Made by a program: the position numbers and the translations under genes. The notes beneath the pieces are model-generated. The model was not told where the DNA came from, did not search any database, and worked only from the letters and a program-made list of their open reading frames with translations. DNA of 64,000 nucleotides. Source: Duganella aceris. GTDB lineage: Bacteria; Pseudomonadota; Gammaproteobacteria; Burkholderiales; Burkholderiaceae_D. Shown here in pieces: positions 34,467 through 45,080 of this stretch. Each line of letters opens with the position of its first letter. Within the stretch, counting starts at the first letter, position 1. The DNA is taken from contig NZ_JAADJT010000001.1 of assembly GCF_011090165.1 (NCBI RefSeq), positions 682,001-746,000 on the forward strand. Direction: 5' to 3'.

Positions 34467-34862
34467 ATGCCAACCTATACCATCACCGAACTGGCCCGCG
34501 AATTCGACATCACGGCGCGCGCCATCCGCTTTTATGAAGACCAGGGTTTGCTGAGTCCGTCGCGCGAAGGCGCGGGCGGCCGCAGCCGGGTCTACACGCC
34601 GCGCGACCGCACCCGCCTCAAACTGACGCTGCGCGGCAAGCGCCTCGGCCTGTCGCTGTCGGAGATCAAGAGCCTGGTCGACATGTACGAGACGCCGAAG
34701 GACACCAGCGCCCAGATGAACCGTTTCCTCGGTGTGCTGGCGCAACACCGCGAGACGCTGGAGCAGCAGCGTGAAGACATCGAAATGTCGCTGGCCGAGA
34801 TCACCGCCCACGAAGACGAGTGCAAGCGCCTGCTGGCCGCCATCGGCGAATCCGCGACTTGA
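34467..34862 (+). CDS. liuR: MerR-family regulator of leucine/isovalerate catabolism
   Basis: 131 residues. MerR winged helix at the N-terminus (YTITELAREFDITARAIRFYEDQGLLSPSREG, then RVYTPRDRTRLKLTLRGKRLGLSL), followed by a dimerisation coiled coil. It has no metal-binding cysteines, as expected for a regulator sensing an acyl-CoA-type ligand. LiuR of proteobacteria controls branched-chain amino acid degradation. It precedes liuA by 66 bp with operator-like sites on both sides, which supports the assignment. Confidence 0.9.
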   Translation: MPTYTITELAREFDITARAIRFYEDQGLLSPSREGAGGRSRVYTPRDRTRLKLTLRGKRLGLSLSEIKSLVDMYETPKDTSAQMNRFLGVLAQHRETLEQQREDIEMSLAEITAHEDECKRLLAAIGESAT

Positions 34863-34864
34863 CG

Positions 34865-34880
34865 TTTACGTTAACGTCAC
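34865..34880 (+). promoter_or_regulatory. liuA: LiuR operator upstream of liuA
   Basis: TTTACGTTAACGTCAC with a perfect 10-base palindromic core ACGTTAACGT (34868-34877), 48 bp before the liuA ATG. A TATGAT box at 34888-34893 lies 17 bp beyond TTTACG, so the operator spans the likely promoter, as usual for MerR proteins. It starts 2 bp after the liuR stop codon. Confidence 0.82.
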
Positions 34881-34928
34881 ATGGGCGTATGATTTACGCT
34901 TCAACCAAAACAGAAGAATGAGGACGAC

Positions 34929-36113
34929 ATGCTCCATCTCCCAGGCCTGAACTTTGACCACGGCGAAGACATCGCCGCGCTGCGCGAGGCCGTGCAGCAA
35001 TTCGCCGCCGTTGAGATCGCCCCGCGCGCGGCCGAAATCGACCGCAGCGACCAGTTCCCGATGGACCTGTGGCGCAAGATGGGCGAGCTGGGCGTGCTCG
35101 GCGTCACCGTCGGCGAGGAATACGGCGGCGCCAACATGGGCTACCTGGCGCACATCGTGGCGATGGAGGAGATCTCGCGCGCCTCGGCCTCGGTCGGCCT
35201 GTCGTACGGCGCCCACTCGAACCTGTGCGTCAACCAGATCAAGCGCAACGGCAGCGAAGAACAGAAACAGAAATACTTGCCCAAGCTGATCTCGGGCGAA
35301 TACATCGGCGCGCTGGCGATGTCCGAGCCGAACGCCGGTTCCGACGTGGTCAGCATGAAGCTGCGCGCCGATTTCAAGGGCGACCGCTGGGTGCTGAACG
35401 GCACCAAGATGTGGATCACCAACGGCCCCGACGCCGATGTGCTGGTGGTCTACGCCAAGAACGACCTCGAAGCCGGCCCGAAAGGCATGACCGCCTTCCT
35501 GATCGAAAAAGGCTTCAAGGGTTTCTCGATCGCGCAAAAGCTCGACAAGCTGGGCATGCGCGGCTCGCACACCGGCGAACTGGTGTTCGAGGATTGCGAA
35601 GTGCCGGTGGAGAACGTGCTGGGCGGCCTGGGCAAGGGCGTCAACGTGCTGATGTCCGGCCTGGACTTCGAGCGCACCGTGCTGTCCGGCGGCCCGCTGG
35701 GCATCATGCAGGCGTGCATGGACGTGGTGGTGCCCTACATCCACGACCGCAAGCAGTTCGGCCAGCCGATCGGTGAGTTCCAGCTGATGCAGGGCAAGAT
35801 CGCCGACATGTACTCGACCATGATGGCGTGCAAGGCGTATGTGTACGCGGTCGGCCAGGCTTGCGACCGCGCCAAGACGCCGGAAGCGGTGCGCCAGTTG
35901 CGCAAGGACGCGGCCGGCGCTATCTTGTACAGCGCGGAGAAGGCCACCTGGATGGCAGGCGAGGCGATCCAGACCTTGGGCGGCAACGGCTACATCAACG
36001 AGTATCCGGTCGGCCGCCTGTGGCGCGACGCCAAGCTGTATGAAATCGGCGCCGGCACCAGCGAGATCCGCCGCATGCTGATCGGCCGCGAATTGTTCGC
36101 GGAAACCAAGTAA
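34929..36113 (+). CDS. liuA: isovaleryl-CoA dehydrogenase
   Basis: 394 residues, acyl-CoA dehydrogenase fold. Seen: [52 protein letters not shown] and the C-terminal [20 protein letters not shown]. The catalytic base of isovaleryl-CoA dehydrogenases sits in the internal helix ([14 protein letters not shown] region) rather than at the EGT position, and here the C-terminal motif reads IGAGTSE, consistent with that subclass. It oxidises isovaleryl-CoA in leucine breakdown. It is first in the LiuR-controlled operon. Confidence 0.93.
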   Translation: MLHLPGLNFDHGEDIAALREAVQQFAAVEIAPRAAEIDRSDQFPMDLWRKMGELGVLGVTVGEEYGGANMGYLAHIVAMEEISRASASVGLSYGAHSNLCVNQIKRNGSEEQKQKYLPKLISGEYIGALAMSEPNAGSDVVSMKLRADFKGDRWVLNGTKMWITNGPDADVLVVYAKNDLEAGPKGMTAFLIEKGFKGFSIAQKLDKLGMRGSHTGELVFEDCEVPVENVLGGLGKGVNVLMSGLDFERTVLSGGPLGIMQACMDVVVPYIHDRKQFGQPIGEFQLMQGKIADMYSTMMACKAYVYAVGQACDRAKTPEAVRQLRKDAAGAILYSAEKATWMAGEAIQTLGGNGYINEYPVGRLWRDAKLYEIGAGTSEIRRMLIGRELFAETK

Positions 36114-36149
36114 GCCAGCGGGACGGCGGCGGCGACTGACGGACTCGAC

Positions 36150-37964
36150 ATGATCCAGGCTGCATTCCCCAAACTGCTGCGCTCGCAGATCGCCTTCGAT
36201 ATCGCCGGCGCGATCCGCGACGGCTTCGACAAGCATTACCGCCTGTTCCGCCACACCAGCCAGCAGGCGCAGCGGCATTTCGAACGCGGCACCTGGAGCG
36301 CGGCGCAGCAGGACGCCCGCGCCCGCATCGACTTCTACGACAAGCGCGTGCAGGAATGCGTGCAAATCCTGGAAGACGAATACGACCCGTCCGAGCTGAC
36401 CGATGAAGTGTGGCGCGAACTCAAGCTGCACTTCATCGGCATGCTGTCCGACCACAAGCAGCCGGAGCTGGCCGAGACCTTCTTCAACTCGGTCTGCTGC
36501 AATATCCTGCACCGCAGCTACTTCCACAACGAATTCATCTTCGTGCGCCCGGTGGTCTCCACCGAATACATCGAGACCGAAGAACTGCGCCCGACCTACC
36601 GCGTCTACTACCCGGAGACCGACGGCCTGCACTTCACGCTGAAGCGCATCATCACCAACTTCCAGCTCGACGCCCGCTTCGCCGACCTGACGCGCGACGT
36701 CGAGCAGGTCGAGCTGCGCCTCCAGCAGGTCTTCGGCGGCGCGCGCATCGAACCGAACCACCAGATCCAGGTCCTGTCCAACCTGTTCTTCCGCAACAAG
36801 GGTGCCTACATCGTCGGCAAGGTCGTCAACGGCAACAAGCAGTTCCCCTTCGTCGTCCCGATCCTGCACAACAAGCACGGCCTGCTGCTCGACACCGTGC
36901 TGCTCGACCACGAACAGGTGGCGATCCTGTTCTCGTTCACGCGCGCCTACTTCCTGGTCGACATGGAAGTGCCGTCGGCCTACGTGCAGTTCCTGCGCAG
37001 CCTGTTGCCGCGCAAGCCGCGCAGCGAGATCTACACCATTCTCGGCCTGCAAAAGCAGGGCAAGACGCTGTTCTACCGCGACTATCTGCAACACCTGAAA
37101 CACTCGTCCGACCAGTTCGAGATCGCGCCCGGCATCCGCGGCCTGGTGATGCTGGTGTTCGCGCTGCCGTCCTTCCCCTATGTGTTCAAGGTGATCAAGG
37201 ATTTCTACCCGGCGCCGAAGGAGACCACGCGCGCGCTGATCAAGGAAAAGTATTTGCTGGTGAAGCACCACGACCGCGTCGGCCGCATGGCCGACACGCT
37301 GGAATACTCCAACGTCGCCTTCCCGCGCAGCCGCTTCAAGGAGGAGCTGCTGGCGGAGCTGAAGCAGCATGCGCCGTCGCTGGTCGAAGAGGACGGCGAC
37401 AACATCGTCATCAGGCACCTGTACATCGAGCGGCGCATGGTGCCGCTGAATATGTGGCTGACCAGCGCCAACGACGACGAGCTCCAGGTCGAACACGGCG
37501 TCCGCGAATACGGCGACGCCATCAAGGAACTGGTGGCGGCCAATATCTTCCCCGGCGATATGCTGTACAAGAATTTCGGCGTGACGCGGCACCAGCGCGT
37601 GGTGTTCTACGACTACGACGAAATCGAATACATCACCGACTGCCAGTTCCGCGCCATCCCGCAGGCGCGCACCGAGGAAGAAGAGATGGCGTCCGAGCCG
37701 TGGTACACAGTCGGCAAGCACGACGTCTTCCCCGAGCAGTTCGGCAGCTTCCTGCTGGGGAACGCAAAGATCCGCAAATATTTCATGCAGCACCACGGCG
37801 ACCTGTTGACGCCGGCGTGGTGGCAGGCGCGCAAGCAGCGCATCATGGACGGCCACGTCGAAGACGTGTTCCCGTACCCGCAGCACATCCGGTTTTGCAA
37901 TCAACACTCGACACCCCCGGCGGCGATCCAGCCGCCCTTCATGGAGACACTTGAAAATGAATGA
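36150..37964 (+). CDS. aceK: isocitrate dehydrogenase kinase/phosphatase
   Basis: 604 residues, usual AceK length. Seen: [26 protein letters not shown] (nucleotide-binding region), [19 protein letters not shown], and [27 protein letters not shown] with the catalytic and metal-binding aspartates. AceK phosphorylates isocitrate dehydrogenase to send carbon into the glyoxylate bypass, and reverses it. Here it is not beside aceA/aceB but lies between liuA (36-bp gap) and a thiolase (8-bp overlap). Confidence 0.95.
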   Translation: MIQAAFPKLLRSQIAFDIAGAIRDGFDKHYRLFRHTSQQAQRHFERGTWSAAQQDARARIDFYDKRVQECVQILEDEYDPSELTDEVWRELKLHFIGMLSDHKQPELAETFFNSVCCNILHRSYFHNEFIFVRPVVSTEYIETEELRPTYRVYYPETDGLHFTLKRIITNFQLDARFADLTRDVEQVELRLQQVFGGARIEPNHQIQVLSNLFFRNKGAYIVGKVVNGNKQFPFVVPILHNKHGLLLDTVLLDHEQVAILFSFTRAYFLVDMEVPSAYVQFLRSLLPRKPRSEIYTILGLQKQGKTLFYRDYLQHLKHSSDQFEIAPGIRGLVMLVFALPSFPYVFKVIKDFYPAPKETTRALIKEKYLLVKHHDRVGRMADTLEYSNVAFPRSRFKEELLAELKQHAPSLVEEDGDNIVIRHLYIERRMVPLNMWLTSANDDELQVEHGVREYGDAIKELVAANIFPGDMLYKNFGVTRHQRVVFYDYDEIEYITDCQFRAIPQARTEEEEMASEPWYTVGKHDVFPEQFGSFLLGNAKIRKYFMQHHGDLLTPAWWQARKQRIMDGHVEDVFPYPQHIRFCNQHSTPPAAIQPPFMETLENE

Positions 37965-39156
37965 TCCTATCGTAATCGTCGGCGCGGCCCGCACCCCCAT
38001 GGGCGCCTTCCAGGGCGACTTCTCCGGCAAGGCCGCGCACGACTTGGGCGCGGTCGCGATCCAGGCCGCCGTCGAACGCTCCGGCATCGACGGCAAGCTG
38101 GTCGAACACGTCTACTTCGGCAACTGCCTGATGGCGGGCCAGGGCCAGGCGCCGGCGCGCCAGGCCTTGTTGAAAGCCGGCCTGCCGACATCGACCGGCG
38201 CGGTCACGCTGTCCAAGATGTGCGGCTCGGCGATGCAGGCCGCGATCTTCGCCCACGACCAGCTGGTGGCCGGCAGCGCCGAGGTGGTGATCGCCGGCGG
38301 CATGGAATCGATGACCAACGCGCCCTACCTGGTGCCGAAGGCGCGCGGCGGTTACCGCATCGGCCACGGCATGTTGTTCGACCACATGATGTACGACGGC
38401 CTGGAAGACGCCTATTCGCGCAACGAGAAAACCGGCGAAGGCCGCTCGATGGGCACCTTCGCCGAAGAGTGCTCGGCCAAGTACCAATTCAGCCGCGAGG
38501 CGCAGGACGGCTTCGCCATCGAATCGGTCAAGCGCGCGCAGGCCGCCACCAACGAAGGCTGGTTCAACTGGGAGATCGCGCCGGTCACCGTGACCAGCCG
38601 CGCCGGCGACAGCGTCATCGACAAGGATGAGGGTCCGCTGAAGGCCAAGGTCGACAAGATCCCGACGCTGCGCGCCGCGTTCAAGAAGGACGGCACCATC
38701 ACCGCCGCCTCGTCGTCGTCGATCAACGACGGCGCCGCCGCGCTGGTGATGATGCGCGAATCCAAGGCCAAGGAACTGGGCCTGACCCCGATCGCCAAGG
38801 TGCTGGGCCACGCCACCAACGCGCTGGCGCCGGACCAGTTCACCGTGGCGCCGATCGGCGCCATCGAGAAGCTGTTCAAGAAGACCGGCTGGAGCGTCAA
38901 GGACATCGACCTGTTCGAGATCAACGAAGCCTTCGCGGCGGTGCCGATGGCGGCGATGCGCGACCTCGACATCCCGCACAGCAAAGTCAACGTGCACGGC
39001 GGCGCCTGCGCGCTGGGCCACCCGATCGGCGCCTCCGGCGCGCGCATCATCGTCACGCTGATCGGCGCCTTGAAGCGCACCGGCGGCAAGAAGGGCGTGG
39101 CCGCGCTGTGCATCGGCGGCGGCGAAGCCACCGCCATGGCGATCGAGCTGGTGTAA
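37957..39156 (+). CDS. acetyl-CoA C-acetyltransferase (thiolase)
   Basis: 399 residues from ATG 37957 ([16 protein letters not shown]). Active-site residues are all seen: nucleophile Cys in [12 protein letters not shown] near residue 90, His in NEAFAAVPM, and [17 protein letters not shown] with the second Cys region near the C-terminus (ALCIGGGEA). It would split acetoacetyl-CoA from leucine breakdown into two acetyl-CoA. It overlaps the end of aceK by 8 bp. Confidence 0.95.
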   Translation: MNDPIVIVGAARTPMGAFQGDFSGKAAHDLGAVAIQAAVERSGIDGKLVEHVYFGNCLMAGQGQAPARQALLKAGLPTSTGAVTLSKMCGSAMQAAIFAHDQLVAGSAEVVIAGGMESMTNAPYLVPKARGGYRIGHGMLFDHMMYDGLEDAYSRNEKTGEGRSMGTFAEECSAKYQFSREAQDGFAIESVKRAQAATNEGWFNWEIAPVTVTSRAGDSVIDKDEGPLKAKVDKIPTLRAAFKKDGTITAASSSSINDGAAALVMMRESKAKELGLTPIAKVLGHATNALAPDQFTVAPIGAIEKLFKKTGWSVKDIDLFEINEAFAAVPMAAMRDLDIPHSKVNVHGGACALGHPIGASGARIIVTLIGALKRTGGKKGVAALCIGGGEATAMAIELV

Positions 39157-39158
39157 GC

Positions 39159-39827
39159 ATGGCGACCGCACTCATCATCGGCGCCTCGCGCGGCATCGGG
39201 CTGGAACTGGTGCGCCAGTATCTGGAGGATGGCTGGCGCGTGATCGCCACCGCCCGCAAGGCGGAGGACTGCGACGCGCTGCTGAAGCTCGGCGCGGAAC
39301 CGCACAAGCTGGACGTCACCGACGTCGAAGCCTGCGCCGGCATCGGCTGGAAGCTGGACGGCGAAGAGCTCGACGTCGCCATCCTCAACGCCGGCGTGTA
39401 CGGCCCGCGCCACGACGGCTTCCCGCTGCAGACCGACTTCGACACGGTGATGCACACCAACGTGCTGGCGGCGATGCGGCTGCTGCCGATCATCGCGCCG
39501 ATGGTATGCGCGGCGCGCGGCAAGCTGGCGGTGCTGTCGTCGCGTATGGGCTCGCTGAGCGAGCGCACCAGCACCGGCGGCTCGCTGTACCGCGCCAGCA
39601 AGGCGGCGCTGAATTCGGTGCTGATCGACACCGCGCTCACCTACGGCGCGCAGGGCGCCACTTGCGTCGCCTTCCATCCGGGATGGGTGCGCACCGAGAT
39701 GGGCGGCGCGGGGGCGGACATCTCGCCGGAGGAAAGCGCCGGCGGCATCAAGGCCACGATCAGCGGGTTGCCGGCCTCCGAAGTCGCCGTCTACCGCAAC
39801 TACGACGGCACGGAAATCGGCTGGTAA
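39159..39827 (+). CDS. short-chain dehydrogenase/reductase
   Basis: 222 residues from ATG 39159, two bases after the thiolase stop. Cofactor motif GASRGIGLELV at the N-terminus, LNAGVYGP (NAG motif) and catalytic YRASKAAL (YxxxK) with an upstream serine. The C-terminus is typical of the CsgA/carbonyl reductase-like SDRs. Substrate unknown; operon position suggests a role in or near acyl-CoA catabolism (inference). Confidence 0.88.
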   Translation: MATALIIGASRGIGLELVRQYLEDGWRVIATARKAEDCDALLKLGAEPHKLDVTDVEACAGIGWKLDGEELDVAILNAGVYGPRHDGFPLQTDFDTVMHTNVLAAMRLLPIIAPMVCAARGKLAVLSSRMGSLSERTSTGGSLYRASKAALNSVLIDTALTYGAQGATCVAFHPGWVRTEMGGAGADISPEESAGGIKATISGLPASEVAVYRNYDGTEIGW

Positions 39828-39850
39828 AAGCAAACCCCGCACAGCCGACT

Positions 39851-39880
39851 AGGGTCGGACCCCGTACGGGGTCCGACCCT
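39851..39880. repeat. perfect 30-bp palindrome (REP-like)
   Basis: The two halves 39851-39865 and 39866-39880 are exact inverse copies with no loop, beginning AGGGTCGGACCCC. It lies in the 89-bp gap between the SDR gene and the acyl-CoA dehydrogenase. The core GGGTCGGA also occurs at 23988-23995 beside the RAYT cassette, and GGGTCAGA begins the large palindrome at 56499. Confidence 0.9.
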
Positions 39881-39916
39881 GCGACGGTTTTCGGGTTAAC
39901 AATATAACGAGACGAC

Positions 39917-41044
39917 ATGATACTGAGCGAAGAACACGAAATGATCCGCGACGCCCTGCGCACGTTTGCACAAGAGCGCCTGGCCCCCAACGCCGCCCGC
40001 TGGGACAAGGAGCACCACTTCCCGGCGGAGGAACTGAAGGAGCTGGCGGCGCTGGGCGCCTTCGGCGTCGCCGTGCCGGAGGCCTTGGGCGGCGCCGGCA
40101 TGGATTACGTGTCGCTCGCGCTGGTGTTGGAAGAGATCGCGGCCGGTGATGGCGGCACGTCCACCATCATCTCCGTCAACAACTGCCCGGTGTGCAGCAT
40201 CGCCATGATGTACGCCAACGAGCGGCAAAAGGAACAATGGCTGCGGCCACTGGCGCAAGGCGAGATGCTGGGCGCCTTCTGCCTCACCGAGCCGCACACC
40301 GGCAGCGACGCCGCCGCGCTGCGCACCACCGCCACGCGCGACGGCGACCACTACGTCATCAACGGCACCAAGCAGTTCATCACCAGCGGCAAATACGCCG
40401 ACGTCGCCATCGTCATGGCGGTGACCGACAAGGCGGCCGGCAAAAAGGGCATCAGCGCGTTCTGGGTGCCGACGTCGACGCCGGGCTACATCGTCGCGGG
40501 GCTGGAGCAGAAAATGGGCCAGCACTCGTCGGACACGGCGCAGATCCTGTTCGACAACTGCCGCATCCCGGCCGAGAATCTGATCGGCGAAGAGGGCCAG
40601 GGCTACAAGATCGCCTTGTCCGGGCTGGAGGGAGGCCGCATCGGCATCGCCTCGCAGGCAGTGGGGATGGCGCGCGCCGCGTACGAAGCGGCGCTGGCCT
40701 ATTCGCGCGAGCGCGAAAGCTTCGGCAAGCCGATCTTCGAACATCAGGCGGTGCAGTTCCGCCTGGCCGACATGGCGACGCAGATCGAAGCCGCGCGTCA
40801 GCTGATCCGCCACGCCGCGTCGATGAAGGACGCCGGCCTGCCATGTTTGAAGGAGGCCGCGATGGCCAAGCTGTTCGCCTCGGAGATGGCGGAGCGGGTC
40901 TGCTCGGACGCGATCCAGGTCCACGGCGGCTACGGCTACGTCAGCGACTTCCCGGTGGAACGCATCTACCGCGACGTGCGCGTATGCCAGATCTACGAAG
41001 GCACCAGCGACATCCAGAAACTCCTGATCGCCCGCGCCCTGTGA
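39917..41044 (+). CDS. acyl-CoA dehydrogenase
   Basis: 375 residues. Flavin-binding FCLTEPHTGSDAAALRTTA and FITSGKYADVAIVMAV, then QVHGGYGYVSDFPVERIYRDVR and the catalytic glutamate in IYEGTSDIQKLLIARAL. Length and motifs fit short/branched-chain or isobutyryl-CoA dehydrogenases. It follows the liu operon genes but is separated from them by the 30-bp palindrome, which may reduce read-through. Exact substrate uncertain. Confidence 0.92.
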   Translation: MILSEEHEMIRDALRTFAQERLAPNAARWDKEHHFPAEELKELAALGAFGVAVPEALGGAGMDYVSLALVLEEIAAGDGGTSTIISVNNCPVCSIAMMYANERQKEQWLRPLAQGEMLGAFCLTEPHTGSDAAALRTTATRDGDHYVINGTKQFITSGKYADVAIVMAVTDKAAGKKGISAFWVPTSTPGYIVAGLEQKMGQHSSDTAQILFDNCRIPAENLIGEEGQGYKIALSGLEGGRIGIASQAVGMARAAYEAALAYSRERESFGKPIFEHQAVQFRLADMATQIEAARQLIRHAASMKDAGLPCLKEAAMAKLFASEMAERVCSDAIQVHGGYGYVSDFPVERIYRDVRVCQIYEGTSDIQKLLIARAL

Positions 41045-41091
41045 TCGATATCCGACGAATCAGGTCCGAGGTAACTCCGATGTAAAGCGTG

Positions 41092-41649
41092 TCATACAGG
41101 GTGGCTGATCGCCTTCAGGGCCGCGATGGCCTTGAGCGCGGGGTAGTCGCGCTTATCCGGATAGCGCAGCCGATAGTAGGCGTCCCAGTAGCTGAGCGCG
41201 CGTTGCTCGGTCGTTAGAAAATATGCCGGGTTTGCGCGCACGAACGCGGCATATTTTCCCCCATCGGCGGCGATGGCTTCCTCGATCGGCCGAATGATTT
41301 CGACTACGTACTCGCCAAGCAGCTGAAACAAAAATGGAATCACCCAGGATTCGTCGCGCGCCAGCAGCCGGCGCGCGCAGGATTCACGCAGGAAGCCGTC
41401 ATGATGTCGCGCGCCCAGGCAAAGCGCCACCAGTCCTTGCCGGCCTCCAGCATCGGCCGCCCGACGCACCCGCGCCATGTCGTAATACGTCCGGTAAGGG
41501 ATGAGCAACGACTCTTCCGACACGCGCACGGAAAGACCTCCCACCGGCTTGAACATTTGATCCGGCATCAGAACCGACAACGCCGCCCGCACGGCATCGG
41601 TAAGGTCGCGCGGAAAGGCGCTGATTTCGCTTGGCTCAAGCGGCGCCAT
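41092..41649 (-). CDS. unrecognised protein at the end of the ars operon
   Basis: 185 residues, soluble, mostly helical. Distinct stretches: MPDQMFKPVGGLSVRVSEESLLIPYRTYYD near residues 28-57, LCLGARHHDGFLRESCARRLL near 76-96 and WVIPFLFQLLGEYVVEI near 102-118. No family recognised. Its start lies 14 bp inside the 3' end of the flavin reductase gene, so it is probably the last gene of the same transcript. Function unknown. Confidence 0.75.
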   Translation of the reverse strand: MAPLEPSEISAFPRDLTDAVRAALSVLMPDQMFKPVGGLSVRVSEESLLIPYRTYYDMARVRRAADAGGRQGLVALCLGARHHDGFLRESCARRLLARDESWVIPFLFQLLGEYVVEIIRPIEEAIAADGGKYAAFVRANPAYFLTTEQRALSYWDAYYRLRYPDKRDYPALKAIAALKAISHPV

Positions 41650-42229
41650 GATCGTTCACCCCAATCACGGCCGATTCGCCGATCGCATAGAACTGGCCGC
41701 CGGCGATGTAATGCAGGCTGCGCCAGCGCGGATCGGCGGTTTCGAAGTGCCAGTGGCCGTTGTGGAACACGCGCGAGTCCGCATACGCCGCCACCACTTC
41801 GCCGATGAACAGGTCGTAGTGCTGCTGGTTGCGCGGCTCTGGAATCACTTCACAAAGCAGCCAAGCCGAGCTGCCCGCGACCAGCGGCGCGTTGAAGCCG
41901 TCGACATGGAACAGCTCCACGCCGCAACGCTTCAATTTGTCCGGCGTCTCGGCGAGACTCATGCTGCCGACCGCGTGGGTCAGCTCCAGCTGCCCCATGT
42001 TCGGCACCTGCAGCACGAAATAGCCGCTGTGCTCCACCAGCGCGCGCGTGGCCGCCGTTTTATCCAGCACCACGGTGACCTTGGGCGGCGCGAAATCCAG
42101 CGCGCACGACCACGCCGCCGCCATGACATTGTCCACACCCGCATGGCTGGCCGACACCAGCACCGTCGGGCCATGGTTCAACAGCCGGTAAGCCTTTTCC
42201 AGCTCAACCGGAAGAATGTGCTCGTCCAT
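41636..42229 (-). CDS. flavin reductase-like FMN-binding protein
   Basis: 197 residues from ATG 42229 (MDEHILPVELEKAYRLL). Split-barrel flavin reductase features: GPTVLVSASHAGVDNVMAAAWSCALDFAPPKVTVVLDK, HAVGSMSLAETPDK, and LLCEVIPEPRNQQHYDLFIGEVVAAY. It begins one base after the arsH stop (stop 42231), so it is tightly linked to the arsenic genes. It may supply reduced flavin to an arsenic enzyme; this is inference. Confidence 0.88.
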   Translation of the reverse strand: MDEHILPVELEKAYRLLNHGPTVLVSASHAGVDNVMAAAWSCALDFAPPKVTVVLDKTAATRALVEHSGYFVLQVPNMGQLELTHAVGSMSLAETPDKLKRCGVELFHVDGFNAPLVAGSSAWLLCEVIPEPRNQQHYDLFIGEVVAAYADSRVFHNGHWHFETADPRWRSLHYIAGGQFYAIGESAVIGVNDHGAA

Positions 42230-42230
42230 G

Positions 42231-42941
42231 CTAAATCTTCCTGATTTGGTTATCGATCGCCTTGAGGGAACGCTCATTACGCTCGCTATAGCGGTCGGTC
42301 AGGTAATCGGTTCGGCCGCGCAACAGTAGCGTCATCTTGAACAACTCCTCCATCACATCGACCACGCGCTCATAATAACCCGAAGGACGCATGCGTCCAT
42401 GCTCGTCGAACTCCTTGTACGCCATCGGCACCGACGACTGGTTGGGTATGGTGAACATCCGCATCCAGCGCCCCAGCAGCCGCATGGTGTTGACCACGTT
42501 GAACGACTGCGAGCCGCCGCAGACCTGCATCACCGCCAGCGTGCGTCCCTGGCTGGGCCGCAGCGCGCCTTGCTCCAGCGGGATCCAGTCGATCTGGTTC
42601 TTCATCACCGCCGTGATCGCGCCGTGCCGTTCGGGACTGCACCACACCTGGCCCTCGGACCACAACGACAGCGCGCGCAACTCGGCCACCTTGGGATGGT
42701 CCTCGGGCACGCTGCCGGCCATCGGCAGCTCGGTCGGGTCGAAGATCTTCACCTCGGCGCCGAAGTGCTCCAGGATGCGCGCCGCCTCCTCGGTCAGGAA
42801 GCGGCTGAACGAGCGTTCGCGCAGCGAGCCATACAGCATCAGGATGCGCGGTGGATGCGCCAGGTCTCCTGCCGGCGCCAGCTTGTCCAGCGTCGGCATG
42901 TCCAGCTGCGCGGGATTGAGGTTCGGAAGATTCGGGATCAT
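42231..42941 (-). CDS. arsH: arsenical resistance protein ArsH (NADPH-dependent FMN reductase)
   Basis: 236 residues. Flavodoxin-like fold with [22 protein letters not shown] (FMN phosphate site), [23 protein letters not shown] and [23 protein letters not shown], the ArsH signature. ArsH proteins oxidise trivalent organoarsenicals and reduce flavins or dyes. It sits 4 bp after arsB. Confidence 0.95.
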   Translation of the reverse strand: MIPNLPNLNPAQLDMPTLDKLAPAGDLAHPPRILMLYGSLRERSFSRFLTEEAARILEHFGAEVKIFDPTELPMAGSVPEDHPKVAELRALSLWSEGQVWCSPERHGAITAVMKNQIDWIPLEQGALRPSQGRTLAVMQVCGGSQSFNVVNTMRLLGRWMRMFTIPNQSSVPMAYKEFDEHGRMRPSGYYERVVDVMEELFKMTLLLRGRTDYLTDRYSERNERSLKAIDNQIRKI

Positions 42942-42945
42942 GATG

Positions 42946-44225
<1,280 letters not shown>

Positions 44226-44226
<1 letters not shown>

Positions 44227-44696
44227 CAGGCGCCCAGCGTGCCGATACGGTCCAGTTCCCGCTTGAACGCGGCCTTGTCGGTCATCGGCGGCAAGGCCAG
44301 GAAAGCCTCGATGCGGGCGCGGATGATCTGGTAGGTGAGCTCGAAGGCGGCCTCGATTTCCTCGTCGCTGCCGACGACATGGCCCGGATCGTCGACGCCC
44401 CAATGCGCGCGCAACACCGGCCCGAGGTAGGCGGGGCAGGTCTCGCCGGCGGCGCTGCCGCAGACGGTGATCACCACGTCCGGCGTCAGCGGCAGGTCGT
44501 TCCACGATTTGCTGAAGTAGCCTTCGGTGGAGATGCCTTTGCGATGCAGCAGCGCGACCGCGCGCGGATGCAGCTGGCCGGCCGGCTGGCTGCCGGCGCT
44601 GATGGCCCGCATGTCCGCCGGCGCCAGATGGTTGAAGGTGGCTTCGCTCAACACCGAACGGCAGGAATTGCCGGTACACAGAAACAGAATATTCAC
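44226..44696 (-). CDS. arsC: arsenate reductase, LMW phosphatase type
   Basis: 156 residues from a GTG start at 44696 ([19 protein letters not shown]) with GGGGG about 7 bases upstream. The P-loop CTGNSCRS places it in the low-molecular-weight phosphatase-like (thioredoxin-coupled) ArsC class. [19 protein letters not shown] carries further cysteines, and HWGVDDP the conserved aspartate. It reduces arsenate to arsenite for ArsB. The GTG overlaps the arsR stop codon by 4 bp. Confidence 0.95.
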
Positions 44697-45001
44697 GCCG
44701 CCCCCAATCCGCACGGCGCACCGCCGCAACAATTTTCAGTCAAAAATCCGATCAAGCCGTTCATGGTGCCGATATCGGCCGCGTAGATGACGAAGCGCCC
44801 GTCCTGGCGCGACGATATCAGCCCCGCATGCGCCAGCTCCTTCAAATGAAACGACAGCGACGACGGCGCGATATCGAGCCGCTCGCCGATCCTGCTGGCG
44901 GCCATGCCGTCCGGCCCGACCTGCACCAGCAGCCGGAACACGGCCAAGCGGCTTTCCTGCGCCAACGCCGCCAGCGCGGCCAATGTTTGTTTGGTATCCA
45001 T
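44693..45001 (-). CDS. arsR: arsenic-responsive repressor ArsR
   Basis: 102 residues from ATG 45001 ([25 protein letters not shown]), an ArsR/SmtB winged helix ([41 protein letters not shown]). The C-terminal [10 protein letters not shown] supplies cysteines that likely bind arsenite. An upstream ATG at 45010 is rejected because it lies in the likely -10 box. It represses the ars operon via the palindrome upstream. Confidence 0.95.
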   Translation of the reverse strand: MDTKQTLAALAALAQESRLAVFRLLVQVGPDGMAASRIGERLDIAPSSLSFHLKELAHAGLISSRQDGRFVIYAADIGTMNGLIGFLTENCCGGAPCGLGAA

Positions 45002-45008
45002 GCACGGC

Positions 45009-45037
45009 ATCGTAACGTAAACAATTCGATATTTCAA
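45009..45037 (-). promoter_or_regulatory. arsR: ars promoter
   Basis: On the minus strand TTGAAA (45032-45037) and TACGAT (45009-45014) are spaced by exactly 17 bp. A start site 6-8 bases beyond the -10 would fall at or next to the arsR ATG (45001), so the arsR message may be leaderless; no ribosome site is visible before that ATG. Confidence 0.6.
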
Positions 45038-45054
45038 ATAATATCGAATTGTTT
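45019..45054. promoter_or_regulatory. arsR: ArsR operator, 15-bp perfect inverted repeat
   Basis: Perfect 15-base arms (45019-45033 and 45040-45054) around a 6-base loop. It overlaps the -35 box and spacer of the ars promoter, the expected position for an ArsR-type repressor site. The sequence is AT-rich in a GC-rich neighbourhood. Confidence 0.88.
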
Positions 45055-45080
45055 ATAAAGACATGCCCATTCGCTGTTCG

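Noticed and set aside
34866..38096. 1076-codon minus-strand frame over liuA and aceK
   Set aside because: Antisense to two well-supported genes; composition is that of a shadow frame and it has no recognisable domain.
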